52,749 nucleotides of DNA, from assembly GCA_022821445.1 (NCBI GenBank), contig JAJEDQ010000048.1:1-52749 (forward strand), given 5' to 3'. Each line of letters begins with the position of its first letter. Positions within the stretch are counted from its first letter, which is position 1. The position numbers and the translations under genes are program-made. This stretch comes from Acidimicrobiia bacterium. Lineage in GTDB: Bacteria; Actinomycetota; Acidimicrobiia; Acidimicrobiales; Bin134. The notes under the pieces are model-generated. The model saw nothing but the letters and a program-made list of their open reading frames with translations. It was not told the DNA's origin and did no database searches. Below are positions 1 to 8,446 of this stretch, piece by piece.

Positions 1-389
1 GATACCCGAACCCGGCCGCGGGCGCGGTGGCCGACGCCGACCACGAGACCGCGATCTGCTTATCGCCCGCCGCAACCGACAGGCCCGACGCCGGATCGGG
101 AGCCGACGCCGGGGCTGTGGGGGTGGTCTGGCCGGTGATCCACTCGGAGACGCCATCAGCGTTGAACGCGGCCACCCGCACGTCGTAGGCCGAGCCGTTC
201 ACAAGCCCGGTGATCGTGTGCGATGTCGCCAAGTCCGAGCCGTGGTCCAAATCCTCGGACCCCACAGCGGCGTCACCCCATGTTTGGGTCGTGAGCTTCC
301 ACTGCAACCGATACCCGAACCCGGCCGCGGGCGCGGTGGCCGACGCCGACCACGAGACCGCGATCTGCTTATCGCCCGCCGCAACCGAC
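1..389. repeat. 80-bp perfect direct repeat inside the FN3 gene
   Basis: Bases 1-80 and 310-389 are identical. The 309-bp offset is exactly 103 codons, one FN3 module, so the reading frame is kept. Identity at DNA level, not only protein level, implies recent duplication or ongoing gene conversion between modules. The left copy begins at the window edge, so the repeat may be longer. Confidence 0.9.
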
Positions 390-490
390 GACCCCACCTC
401 CACAACCAGCTCGAACGGCGTATCCGAAACCACGCCCAGCACCTTGACCTGGCGCAAGTGCAACCGCACCCGCATAACATCTGAACTCAT
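1..490 (-). CDS. Fibronectin type III repeat protein, N-terminal part (runs off the window)
   Basis: Reading the minus strand from the ATG at 490 gives an uninterrupted frame to the window edge. The first 35 or so residues (MSSDVMRVRLHLRQVKVLGV...) have no obvious signal peptide. They lead into FN3-like beta-sandwich repeats: conserved tryptophan in AVSWSASATAPAAGFGY, then YRLQWK, then an ITGLVNGSAYDVRVAAFNADG-type G strand. The second repeat starts about 103 codons after the first and is almost identical where visible. FN3 arrays usually sit in extracellular adhesins or carbohydrate-active enzymes. The missing signal peptide means the true start may lie elsewhere or export uses another route. 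The rest of the protein is outside the window, so the role cannot be assigned. The frame and repeats are certain; the function is not. Confidence 0.8.
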   Translation of the reverse strand, partial: MSSDVMRVRLHLRQVKVLGVVSDTPFELVVEVGSSVAAGDKQIAVSWSASATAPAAGFGYRLQWKLTTQTWGDAAVGSEDLDHGSDLATSHTITGLVNGSAYDVRVAAFNADGVSEWITGQTTPTAPASAPDPASGLSVAAGDKQIAVSWSASATAPAAGFGY

Positions 491-784
491 CGGGGCCCTC
501 TGGGATAGGCGATATAGACATCACCGATTCCAGCAGGGCCTCGACCCCCGTTCAGGGACCCTCAACCACCCCTGACCCCACAATTCCGCGCAGGCTCAGT
601 TTGTGAGGATAAAGCTGGCGAACAGCACGACGTTGAGCGCGCCCTAAAACGTCTAGTAATTGATGAATACACAAGTATCAAGACGAGAGTTCCTGAGTAT
701 CCCGGCGGACTCCACCGGTGGTTGCAGCGGATCGGCCATGATGGCCGGGGTGTTGGCGACAACCAACCGGTGGAGGTTTCCAGT
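491..784. other. Intergenic stretch with an inverted repeat before the IS30 fragment
   Basis: No credible gene was seen. The stretch includes an AT-richer patch (about 640-690), unlike the surrounding DNA. It also has an imperfect inverted repeat, 712-725 with 760-773 (CCACCGGTGGTTG against CAACCAACCGGTGG), ending 11 bases before the transposase ATG. This could be a hairpin limiting transposase expression or part of the element's end. I could not identify terminal inverted repeats or a target-site duplication. Confidence 0.4.
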
Positions 785-1018
785 ATGGCACGGCGGCTTT
801 GTTTCGAGGAGCGTATCCGGATCGAGGAGATGGAGCGGGCGGGGTGCAGCGCCGCGGAGACGGCGAGGCGGCTGGGCCGCCATCCCACCACGGTTCAGCG
901 CGAGCTGGGGCGCGGCGGGCCCGGGGCCTATTGCGCCGAGGCGGCGCAGGCGGGGGCCGACGCCCGGGGGCGCAGGCCCAAGGTGGCGAAGCTGGCCGCG
1001 GCTCGCCGTCGTGCTTGA
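785..1018 (+). pseudogene. IS30-family transposase, N-terminal fragment
   Basis: From ATG 785 the 77-residue product starts MARRLCFEERIRIEEMERAG and continues with a helix-turn-helix (SAAETARRLGRHPTTVQREL). That is the DNA-binding N-terminus typical of IS30-family transposases (HTH_38). Full-length members are about 320-400 residues and carry a DDE catalytic core; here the similarity ends near KVAKLAA and a stop follows at 1016-1018. No DDE domain is present downstream, so this is a dead remnant of a deletion or a second rearrangement. An IR lies just upstream at 712-773. The family call is good; mobility is lost unless supplied in trans. Confidence 0.7.
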
Positions 1019-1191
1019 CGTCGGCCCCAGGCAGCTCGTCGGCTGCTCCATAGCCGACCGCGCCTAGGACCACGACGCCCACCGCAGCCGAGCCGACCGC
1101 GCCCAGGGGAGCCGCCGGCATCGAGGGGGCAGGCGACCACCATGGCGGGAGCTGAGAGCGCCCATCCTGGCTCAACGAGCAGTCACAGGAC
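1019..1191. other. Junction DNA after the IS30 fragment; possible minus-strand gene remnant
   Basis: No intact gene. On the minus strand, from an ATG near 1121, a short frame encodes MPAAPLGAVGSAAVGVVVLG followed by GAVGYGAADELPG, a plausible membrane segment. After that it runs antisense into the transposase fragment. This may be the start of a membrane protein interrupted by the IS30 element, or simply a chance GC-rich frame. Low confidence either way. Confidence 0.2.
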
Positions 1192-2145
1192 GTGAGCGGG
1201 CAGACTACGGCTATGGGTGATCGACCAGTGGCGTTTGTGACCGGGGCTAGCCGGGGGATTGGGAAGGCTTGCTCGGTGCATCTGGCCCGGGCGGGCTTTG
1301 ATGTGGCGGTGTCGGCTCGCACGGTGACCGACGGCGAGCAGCGGGAGCACTCGTCCACGGTGAAGCGGTCGGACACCTCGCCGCTGCCCGGCAGCCTGTC
1401 GGCCACAGCCGCGCTGGTGGCAGAGGCCGGGGGCGATGCGCTGATCGTGGCGGCCGACTTGTTGGACTTCGACTCTTTGGAGGCCGCGGCGTCCACGGTG
1501 TTGGAGCGGTGGGGACGGGTGGACGTGGTGGTGAACAACGGGCGCTATATCGGGCCCGGCCACATGGACCGCCTGCTCGACACCCCGATTGAGCTGCTCG
1601 ATCACCACCTGAAGGCCAACTGCCTGGCCCCGCTGGTGCTCATCAAGGCGCTTTTGCCCCAGATGATCGAGCGGGGTAGCGGCACCCTGGTGAACATCAC
1701 CTCGGCCTCGGGCTACGCCGATCCCACCGAGGCGGCGGGCGGCGGGGGCTGGGGCATGGGCTATGGCATCAGCAAGGGTGCCTTTCACCGGGTGGCCGGG
1801 TTCTTGGCCGCGGAGCACGGCGCCCAGGGCATCAACACCTTCAACGTGCAGCCGGGCTACATCTCCACCGAGCGCATCGCCCAAGACATGGCCCAGTTCG
1901 GCTTCGAGGACACCGGCCAGCCCGCCGATGTGATCGGCGCAGTGGTGGCCTGGCTGGCCACCGATCCCGAGGCTGCGGAGCTGAACGGCACCAACATCGA
2001 GGCCCAGTTCTTCTGCCACGAGCGGGGTCTGCTGCCCGGTTGGGCCGGACCCGAGCCCAACACCGCCGCCATCCGCTACGACCTGAGCGGCGCCATCCTC
2101 GCCGAGAAGGAAGCGCAGCTTCTGGCCCAGAGCACCCAAGAGTGA
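1192..2145 (+). CDS. SDR family oxidoreductase
   Basis: NAD(P)-dependent short-chain dehydrogenase/reductase; substrate unknown. The Rossmann motif TGASRGIG lies near residues 18-25, and the usual NNAG motif is present as NNGRY (from N115). The active-site Tyr and Lys are in YGISK (Y191, K195). At 317 residues it is longer than classical SDRs (about 250). The excess is an insertion after the second strand (RTVTDGEQREHSSTVKRSD region) and a C-terminal tail. A GTG at 1192 gives the longest product, while an ATG at 1213 gives MGDRPVAFVTGASRG, a more usual SDR N-terminus; neither has a strong ribosome binding site. The stop overlaps the GTG of the next gene by four bases, so the two are probably co-translated. 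Confidence 0.85.
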   Translation: MSGQTTAMGDRPVAFVTGASRGIGKACSVHLARAGFDVAVSARTVTDGEQREHSSTVKRSDTSPLPGSLSATAALVAEAGGDALIVAADLLDFDSLEAAASTVLERWGRVDVVVNNGRYIGPGHMDRLLDTPIELLDHHLKANCLAPLVLIKALLPQMIERGSGTLVNITSASGYADPTEAAGGGGWGMGYGISKGAFHRVAGFLAAEHGAQGINTFNVQPGYISTERIAQDMAQFGFEDTGQPADVIGAVVAWLATDPEAAELNGTNIEAQFFCHERGLLPGWAGPEPNTAAIRYDLSGAILAEKEAQLLAQSTQE

Positions 2146-2894
2146 CCGACACCGGAGCGGCCGGCGCCGAAGCGGCCGGCCGGCTTGATCTGTGCGCGGT
2201 CATGCCGGTGTACGACGAGGAGGAGATCGTCGGCTCGGTGGCCGAGAGCTGGCTGGAGGTTCTTGACGGGCTGGGGATCCACTACGAGCTCGTCGCCATC
2301 GTGGACGGGGCCACCGACGCCAGCGAGCAGGTTCTGCGGGCGGTGGCCGAGCGCCATCGGAGGCTGGTGGTGGATGCCAAGCCCAACGGCGGCCACGGGC
2401 CCACCATTCTGCGGGGCTACCGGCGGGGAGCGGTGACCGCCGAGTGGGTGTTTCAGACCGACTCCGACGACGAGATGCCGGCGGCTTCGTTTGGCGAGCT
2501 ATGGGAGCTCCGCCACGACGTGGACGCGGTGATCGGCATTCGCTCCAACCGGAACCAGTCGGCGGGCCGGCGGGCCATCACCCGGGCGGCCCGACTCACC
2601 GCCCGGGCGGCGTTCGGCTGTCGCCTGGCCGACGTGAACTGCCCCTATCGGCTGATGCGCTCGTCTGCACTGGCCCCGCTGCTGGCCCCCATTCCCGATG
2701 ACACCTTCGCCCCCAACGTGGTGCTGTCGGGCATGCTGGCCCGATCCGGGGCCCGCCTGGCCGAGGTGCCGGTGCCCCACCACGACCGCACCACCGGCGC
2801 GGTGTCGATCCTCGGCTGGAAGGCGCTGCGGGCCGCTATCCGCTCCTTCGGCCAAACGGTGCGCCTCAGCCGCGCTCGGGTCCCGAAAATCTGA
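2142..2894 (+). CDS. Glycosyltransferase family 2 (dolichyl-phosphate sugar synthase-like)
   Basis: A 250-residue GT-A fold enzyme likely moving a sugar from a nucleotide donor to a lipid phosphate or similar acceptor. Visible motifs are the N-terminal strand AVMPVYDEEE, the nucleotide-binding VDGATDAS, NGGHGPTILRGYRRG, and a DxD-type metal site in QTDSDDEM. This pattern resembles DPM1/DPG-synthase-like GT2 proteins. There are no membrane spans, so it should act at the cytoplasmic face. The GTG start overlaps the SDR stop (GTGA), which fixes the start better than the in-frame ATG inside the SDR gene. Donor and acceptor cannot be told from sequence. Confidence 0.8.
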   Translation: MTDTGAAGAEAAGRLDLCAVMPVYDEEEIVGSVAESWLEVLDGLGIHYELVAIVDGATDASEQVLRAVAERHRRLVVDAKPNGGHGPTILRGYRRGAVTAEWVFQTDSDDEMPAASFGELWELRHDVDAVIGIRSNRNQSAGRRAITRAARLTARAAFGCRLADVNCPYRLMRSSALAPLLAPIPDDTFAPNVVLSGMLARSGARLAEVPVPHHDRTTGAVSILGWKALRAAIRSFGQTVRLSRARVPKI

Positions 2895-2919
2895 CTGTAA
2901 GCTGCCGATTTCCGCTCAA

Positions 2920-2947
2920 CTGTCACCCAGGACGGGTACCGTCTAAT
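2920..2947 (+). promoter_or_regulatory. Candidate promoter for parC-parE
   Basis: CTGTCA (2920-2925) and TCTAAT (2942-2947) are separated by 16 bases, matching the -35/-10 consensus at 4/6 and 5/6 positions. Transcription would begin near 2954, which favours the ATG at 2998 over the in-frame TTG at 2947. Based on consensus only. Confidence 0.35.
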
Positions 2948-2997
2948 TGGGCCTCGCCCACTCAAACTTCCCCCTACGAAAACCCGTTAAGGCAATC

Positions 2998-5418
2998 ATG
3001 CCCCAGCGATCAAAGACCCTGTTCGACGCCGAAATAAGCAACCCCGACACCGATGTCGACTTTGCCCGCGAGATCGTGCCCGTCCCGGTGGACGAGGAGA
3101 TGTCGGAGTCGTTTCTGGCCTACTCCTTGTCGGTCATCACCTCCCGAGCCATCCCCGATGCCCGCGACGGGCTGAAGCCGGTACAGCGCCGCATCCTCTA
3201 CTCCATGCTCAACATGGGAATCCGCCCCGACGGGCCCCACCGCAAGAGCGCGCGGGTGGTGGGCGACACCATGGGCAAGTACCACCCTCATGGCGATGCC
3301 GCCATCTACGACGCCCTCGTGCGGCTGGCCCAGGAGTTCTCCCGGCCCATCGCCCTGATCGACCCCCACGGCAACTTCGGCACCCTCGACGACCCCCCGG
3401 CCGCCCCCCGCTACACCGAGTGCCGCCTGGCCGACGCGGCCATGGAGATGCTGGCCGAGATCGACGAGGACACCGTGGACCACCGGCCCACCTACGACGG
3501 CGACAGCACCGAGCCCGAGTGCCTGCCCGGCCGGCTGCCCAACCTGCTGGTGAACGGCACCACCGGTATCGCGGTGGGCATGGCCACCAACATGGCCCCC
3601 CACAACCTGCGGGAGGTGGCCGAGGCCATCAGGCTGGTGATGGCCAAGCGCCGGCCCAAGCCCACCATCGACCAGTTGCTCGATGTGCTGCCCGGTCCCG
3701 ACTTCCCCTCCGGGGGGATGGCCATCGACTCCGAGGAGGGCGGGCTGCGCCAGATCTGCGAGAGCGGGCGGGGCTCGATCCGCGTCCAGGCCAAGATGGC
3801 GCCGGTGAAGCTCACCCGCAGCCGCAAGGGCATCGAGGTAACCGAGCTCCCCTACATGGTCGGGCCCGAGAAGGCGGTGAAGCGCATCAACGACCTGATC
3901 GTCGACGGCAAGCTGCCCGGCATCCACGGTGCCCGCAACCTCTCCGACCGCCACCACGGCCTGCGCATCCTCATCGAGTGCGAGCCCCATGTGGAGCCCG
4001 AGAAGCTGTACTACGACCTGTTCCGGCTCACCCCGCTGGAGGAGACCTTCGCGGTGAACAACGTGGTGCTGGTGAACGGGGTGCCCACCACCGTGGGCCT
4101 CTACGACCTGTGCCGCCACTACATCGACCACCGCCTGAACGTGGTGGTGCGGCGCACCCGGTACCGCCTGGGCCGGGCCCGCGACCGCCACCACATCCTG
4201 GAGGGGCTGATCACCGCGCTGGACAACATCGACGAGGTGGTGGCCATCATCCGGGGGTCCGACGACGCCGCCGAGGCCCGACAGCGCCTGCAAGACGCCT
4301 TGGATCTGACCGAGGTCCAGGCCGCCCACATCCTGGACATGCAGTTGCGGCGGCTCACCGCGCTGGAGAAGCAGAAGATCATCGACGAGCGCGACGAGCT
4401 GATCGCCCTGATCGACGAGTTGGAGAAGCTGCTGGGCTCTGATCAGCGCCAGCGCACCGTGGTGCTGAAGGAACTGGACGAGTTGGTGGAGCAGTTCGGG
4501 CAGGATCGCCGAACCGAGATCGTGGCCCACCAAGACGCCCCGGTGTACGAGGCCACTCCGGTAGAGGAGCTGACCCCCAAAGCCGAGGGGCCGTGTGTGG
4601 TCACCCTGTCCAGCACCGGCATTGTGGGCCGGGCATCGGTCGGGGGGCGGCGGCGATCGCAGTTCGGGCGCCACGACTTGTTGACCGCATCGGTGGAGGC
4701 CGACCTCGGCGACACCGTGCTGGCCGTGACCTCGGCCGGTCGGGTGATCGCCTCGTCGGTTTCAGCCATTCCCGAGGTGTCGGGCCGCAGCCGGGGCGCG
4801 GGAGCTTCCGAGGTGTTCGGAACCATTCGCAGCGAGGCGGTGCTCACCCTGGTGCTGCCCGGCAGTGATCCGCTGGTGCTGGTCACCGCGGGCGGCACGG
4901 TGAAGCGTGTAGACCTGTCCGACGCCGACAAGGGCCGAGCCGCCAAGCAGGTCATCAAGCTGAAGCCCAACGACAAGGTGGAGGCCGCGTTCTGCGCGCC
5001 GGACACCGCCGAGATGGTGTTGGTGAGCGCGCAGGGCCGGGCGCTGCGGGCCCCGGTCGAATCAGTCTCCGTCCAAGGGCGGGGGGCATCGGGGGTCAGG
5101 GGCATGAAGCTCAAGAACGGCGATCGGATCATCGCCGCCGCCAGCGCGGTGGGCGACGAGGCCGTGATCATGGTGGGCGCAAACGGCTCGGTGGACATCA
5201 CCCCGGTAACCGACATCCCGGCCACCGGGCGCGACGGAGTGGGCACCCAGCTTGGCGGAGGGGAGCCGCTGGCGATGGCCGTTATCGCCCCGGCCGCCGA
5301 TCTTCTGGCCGAAGTGGACGACAACGGCAAGCTGGCCAAGGCCCCGGTGCCATTCCCCTTGGAGAACGGTGACGCCGACCACGCGGTGGTCTTGAGCGTG
5401 GGGATGCCCCGATGGTGA
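2998..5418 (+). CDS. parC: DNA topoisomerase IV subunit A
   Basis: Breakage-reunion subunit of a type IIA topoisomerase, acting with ParE just downstream to decatenate and relax DNA. From the ATG at 2998 (AAGG at 2989-2992, five bases upstream) it has 806 residues. The active-site tyrosine is Y139 in [10 protein letters not shown]. The winged-helix/tower core is followed by a six-blade-type C-terminal domain. No GyrA box (QRRGGKG type) is visible, and the start of the C-terminal domain ([13 protein letters not shown]) resembles actinobacterial ParC, hence parC rather than gyrA. The quinolone site equivalent to E. coli GyrA Ser83 is alanine (A101 in [10 protein letters not shown]), as in mycobacterial GyrA. 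An in-frame TTG at 2947 is a less likely start. It overlaps parE by seven bases. Confidence 0.92.
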   Translation: MPQRSKTLFDAEISNPDTDVDFAREIVPVPVDEEMSESFLAYSLSVITSRAIPDARDGLKPVQRRILYSMLNMGIRPDGPHRKSARVVGDTMGKYHPHGDAAIYDALVRLAQEFSRPIALIDPHGNFGTLDDPPAAPRYTECRLADAAMEMLAEIDEDTVDHRPTYDGDSTEPECLPGRLPNLLVNGTTGIAVGMATNMAPHNLREVAEAIRLVMAKRRPKPTIDQLLDVLPGPDFPSGGMAIDSEEGGLRQICESGRGSIRVQAKMAPVKLTRSRKGIEVTELPYMVGPEKAVKRINDLIVDGKLPGIHGARNLSDRHHGLRILIECEPHVEPEKLYYDLFRLTPLEETFAVNNVVLVNGVPTTVGLYDLCRHYIDHRLNVVVRRTRYRLGRARDRHHILEGLITALDNIDEVVAIIRGSDDAAEARQRLQDALDLTEVQAAHILDMQLRRLTALEKQKIIDERDELIALIDELEKLLGSDQRQRTVVLKELDELVEQFGQDRRTEIVAHQDAPVYEATPVEELTPKAEGPCVVTLSSTGIVGRASVGGRRRSQFGRHDLLTASVEADLGDTVLAVTSAGRVIASSVSAIPEVSGRSRGAGASEVFGTIRSEAVLTLVLPGSDPLVLVTAGGTVKRVDLSDADKGRAAKQVIKLKPNDKVEAAFCAPDTAEMVLVSAQGRALRAPVESVSVQGRGASGVRGMKLKNGDRIIAAASAVGDEAVIMVGANGSVDITPVTDIPATGRDGVGTQLGGGEPLAMAVIAPAADLLAEVDDNGKLAKAPVPFPLENGDADHAVVLSVGMPRW

Positions 5419-7496
5419 CCAAGACCACCCGCTCCGGGGGCAAGAAGGCCGACTTGTTCACCCCTCCCAATGGGGGGAACGGCAACGGCGGCTACGAAGC
5501 CTCCGACATCGTCACCCTCGAGGGGTTGGAAGCCGTCCGCAAGAGGCCCGGCATGTACATCGGGGGCACCGGAAGCGATGGCCTCATGCACCTGGTGTGG
5601 GAGCTCATCGACAACGGGGTGGACGAGGCCGGAGCCGGCTTCGCCACCCGCATCGATGTGACCCTCCACGCCGACGGATCAATCGAGGTCGCCGACAACG
5701 GCCGGGGCATCCCGATCGACCCCCATCCCACCAAGAAGGTGTCGGCTCTTGAGGTGGTGCTCACCGAGCTGCACTCCGGCGGCAAGTTCGGCGGCGGGGT
5801 GTACGGCGCCTCCGGCGGGCTGCACGGGGTGGGTGCCTCGGTGGTCAACGCCCTGTCCACCCGGCTCCGGGCCGAGGTGGACCGCGACGGCGCGACCCGG
5901 CAGCTTTGGTTCGTCAAACAGAAGGCCGGCCAGTTCGACGGCGACAAGTTCGTCAAGGGCCACAAGCTCCGCCGGGTTCGCTCCACCCGCAAAACCGGCA
6001 CCCGCATCCGGTTCTGGCCCGATCGGGACATGTTCGATCCCGACGCCGCGGTGGACTTCGAAACCATCCGCCAGCGGGCCCAACAGGCCTGCTTCCTGGT
6101 GCCCGGACTGCGAATCAGGCTGGAGGACAAGCGCCGGAGCCACGACAACGAACCCGTCGACCTGATCTCCCACGGGGGGCTGGGCGATCTGGTGGGCCAC
6201 CTGTCCGACTCGGAGACCGTCACCGAGGTCATCTCCATTCCCGGAGAGGGCGAATTCGAGGAGAAAGTCCCTGTGGACGGGGCCATGACCGTGGTCACCC
6301 GGCAGTGCCAGGTGGACATCGCCATGCGCTGGGTGAAGGGCTACGACACCAAGGTGGTCACGTTCGTCAACACCATCCCCACCCCCCACGGCGGCACCCA
6401 CCTGACCGGCTTCGAACGGGCCTTGACCCGGGCAGTCAACGACAGGCTGCTGGCCGACTCCAAGAAGCTGGCCCGCCTGGCCAAGCAGGGCAACGACCGG
6501 GCCCAGCGCGAAGACGTGCAGGAGGGTTTGGTGGCCGCGGTCAAAGTCACCCTGCCCGAGCCGCAGTTCCGGGGCCAGACCAAGCAGGAGCTGGGCACGC
6601 CTCCGGTGCAGTCCATCGTCTACAACGTGCTCAAAGACGGGTTGGAAAGCTGGTTCCAAACCGGCCCCAAGAGCCACGTTACCGCCCTGCAATCAAAGAT
6701 CGCCGATGCGGTGATGAGCCGGGTGTCGGCCCGCCAGACCCTGGAGAACAAGCGGCGGGCCGCATCTCTGGGCTCCACCGGGATGCCCGACAAGCTGGCC
6801 GACTGCCGGGTCCACGGCCCGGAATCCGAGCTCATCCTGGTGGAGGGCGACTCGGCTGCCGGCCCGGCCAAGGCGGGACGCAACGCGGAGAACATGGCCA
6901 TCCTGCCCTTGCGGGGCAAGGTGGTGAACGCGGCCAAGTCGTCGGTGAAGCAGGTGCTGGACAACGCCGAGGCCCAAGCCCTGTTCACCGCAATGGGGGC
7001 GGGCTCGGGCGATGACTTCGACATCGACAAAGCCCGATACGGCCGCATCGTGATCCTGTGCGACGCCGATGTGGACGGCAGCCACATCCGCTGCCTGCTG
7101 CTCACCCTCATCCACCGCTTCATGCGCCCGATGTTGGAGGAAAAAAGGGTGTACGCCGCCCAACCCCCGCTGTACACCGCCAAGGTGGGCGACCAGACCC
7201 ATCGGGCGTGGTCCGATGCCGAACGGGATGAGATCACCGCCGAGCTGGCCAAGGGCAACCGAAAGGCGGAGAACATCCGGTGGTCCCGGTTCAAGGGGCT
7301 GGGAGAGATGGACACCGACGAGCTGGCCGAGTGCGCCCTGGATCCCGAAACCCGCACGCTGCGACTGCTCACCCTCGACGACGTGAAGAAGGCCGAGGAG
7401 ATGTTCGAGACCCTGATGGGATCGGATGTGAGCCGCCGCAAGGACTTCCTAATCGCCCACAGCGAACTGGTTGACCGCGACGCCCTCGATTACTGA
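5412..7496 (+). CDS. parE: DNA topoisomerase IV subunit B
   Basis: ATPase subunit partnering ParC. The 694 residues run in the standard order. First comes a GHKL ATPase domain (GLEAVRKRPGMYIG, then ELIDNGVDEA with the Mg/ATP residues, DNGRGIPID, and the GGLHGVGASVVNAL lid). A transducer domain follows, then TOPRIM with EGDSAAG (E478) and DADVDGSH (D551 onward), and the C-terminal HRFMRP...YAAQPPLY segment. It starts seven bases inside parC, so it is translationally coupled to it. Length and motifs are intact. As with its partner, the gyrB/parE choice rests on the parC assignment and the A-then-B gene order. Confidence 0.92.
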   Translation: MVTKTTRSGGKKADLFTPPNGGNGNGGYEASDIVTLEGLEAVRKRPGMYIGGTGSDGLMHLVWELIDNGVDEAGAGFATRIDVTLHADGSIEVADNGRGIPIDPHPTKKVSALEVVLTELHSGGKFGGGVYGASGGLHGVGASVVNALSTRLRAEVDRDGATRQLWFVKQKAGQFDGDKFVKGHKLRRVRSTRKTGTRIRFWPDRDMFDPDAAVDFETIRQRAQQACFLVPGLRIRLEDKRRSHDNEPVDLISHGGLGDLVGHLSDSETVTEVISIPGEGEFEEKVPVDGAMTVVTRQCQVDIAMRWVKGYDTKVVTFVNTIPTPHGGTHLTGFERALTRAVNDRLLADSKKLARLAKQGNDRAQREDVQEGLVAAVKVTLPEPQFRGQTKQELGTPPVQSIVYNVLKDGLESWFQTGPKSHVTALQSKIADAVMSRVSARQTLENKRRAASLGSTGMPDKLADCRVHGPESELILVEGDSAAGPAKAGRNAENMAILPLRGKVVNAAKSSVKQVLDNAEAQALFTAMGAGSGDDFDIDKARYGRIVILCDADVDGSHIRCLLLTLIHRFMRPMLEEKRVYAAQPPLYTAKVGDQTHRAWSDAERDEITAELAKGNRKAENIRWSRFKGLGEMDTDELAECALDPETRTLRLLTLDDVKKAEEMFETLMGSDVSRRKDFLIAHSELVDRDALDY

Positions 7497-7525
7497 CGGC
7501 CTAGAGAGAAATCAGGTAAACAGAC

Positions 7526-8446
7526 ATGACCATGACCGATCCCGTCGAACAGGCCGAACCCGCCGCAGAGCCCGCCAGCGACAAACTCATGGAGATCCAG
7601 GAGCGCTACGTCCCCAAGCACCTGTCCCCCTCCAGTGCGTCGTCTTACCGGGAGTGCGCTCGGCGCTGGAAGTTCCGCTACGTCGACCGCCTGCCCGATC
7701 CGCCCGGCGAGCCCGCGGTCACCGGCACTTTTGCCCACATGGTGCTGGAGAAGCTGATGCAAGAGCCGGTGGAGAACCGCACGGTAGACCGGGCCAAGGA
7801 ACTGGCCCGCGAGCTGTGGCCCAAATTGGAGAACAGCCGGGATTACCAGGGACTGGATCTGGACGACGAAGCCAGCCTGAAATTTCGATGGAACGGCTGG
7901 AAGGCCATCGAGGGGCTGTGGGATCTGGAAGACCCCCGCGAGGTGACGGTCGCCTCAACCGAGCAGGACGTGAGAGTGGAGATCAACGGGGTGCCGTTCC
8001 GGGGCATCATCGACCGGGTTGATCAGACCGACGACGGTTTGGTGGTTACCGACTACAAGTCGGGCAAGGCCCCCTCCGAGCGGTTCTCCACTAACTACGC
8101 CACCCAGATGCTGCTGTACGCCGCTGCGCTCACTGAGCTGGAGGGCCGCAAACCAGCCAAGGCACAGCTTCTCTACCTAGGCCAAAAGGCGGTGGAGGTG
8201 GAAGTCACCGACGAGAACCTCACCGAGGCCGTCGACGAGCTGCGGACCACCTGGCTGGCCATCATGGAGAGTTGCATCTCGCAAGAGTTCGAAGCCTCTG
8301 CCGGCCCGCTGTGCGGCTGGTGCCCGTTCGTCGCCCAATGCCCTGAGGGCACCGCCGAGGTGCTCCACCGCGACAAGATCGGAAAGCTGCGATCCGATGC
8401 CCCCGCCCTCGAACGGATCGCCCAAGCCGAAAAGGCCGTCGACTAG
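7526..8446 (+). CDS. RecB-like PD-(D/E)XK nuclease with a probable Fe-S cluster
   Basis: A 306-residue stand-alone nuclease of the RecB/Cas4-like superfamily. Motifs: SPSSASSYRECARRWKF with Cys44; TGTFAHMVLEKL (helix with a conserved His); RGIIDRVDQTDDGLVVTDYK carrying the catalytic D...D-x-K; and CGWCPFVAQC. Cys44 plus the three C-terminal cysteines match the four ligands of the iron-sulfur cluster in AddB- and Cas4-type nucleases. It probably cuts or processes DNA ends in repair. It follows parE by 29 bases and is likely in the same transcript. The larger AddB-like protein at 10281 shares its arrangement, but no cas genes are nearby. Actual substrate and polarity are unknown. Confidence 0.85.
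   Translation: MTMTDPVEQAEPAAEPASDKLMEIQERYVPKHLSPSSASSYRECARRWKFRYVDRLPDPPGEPAVTGTFAHMVLEKLMQEPVENRTVDRAKELARELWPKLENSRDYQGLDLDDEASLKFRWNGWKAIEGLWDLEDPREVTVASTEQDVRVEINGVPFRGIIDRVDQTDDGLVVTDYKSGKAPSERFSTNYATQMLLYAAALTELEGRKPAKAQLLYLGQKAVEVEVTDENLTEAVDELRTTWLAIMESCISQEFEASAGPLCGWCPFVAQCPEGTAEVLHRDKIGKLRSDAPALERIAQAEKAVD

Noticed and set aside
2947-2997. Longer ParC start at TTG 2947
   Set aside because: It falls on the likely -10 element, has no ribosome binding site, and adds 17 residues not expected in the family. ATG 2998 with AAGG is better.
3010-4674. 554-codon open frame on the minus strand
   Set aside because: Antisense to parC. Composition is His/Gly/Val-rich as expected from the complement of a GC-rich gene with strong codon bias, and no domain is recognisable.
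7526-8446. cas4 of a CRISPR system
   Set aside because: Cas4-like motif order is present but there are no cas1/cas2 genes and no repeat array in the window. The AddAB-like neighbours fit a repair nuclease better.
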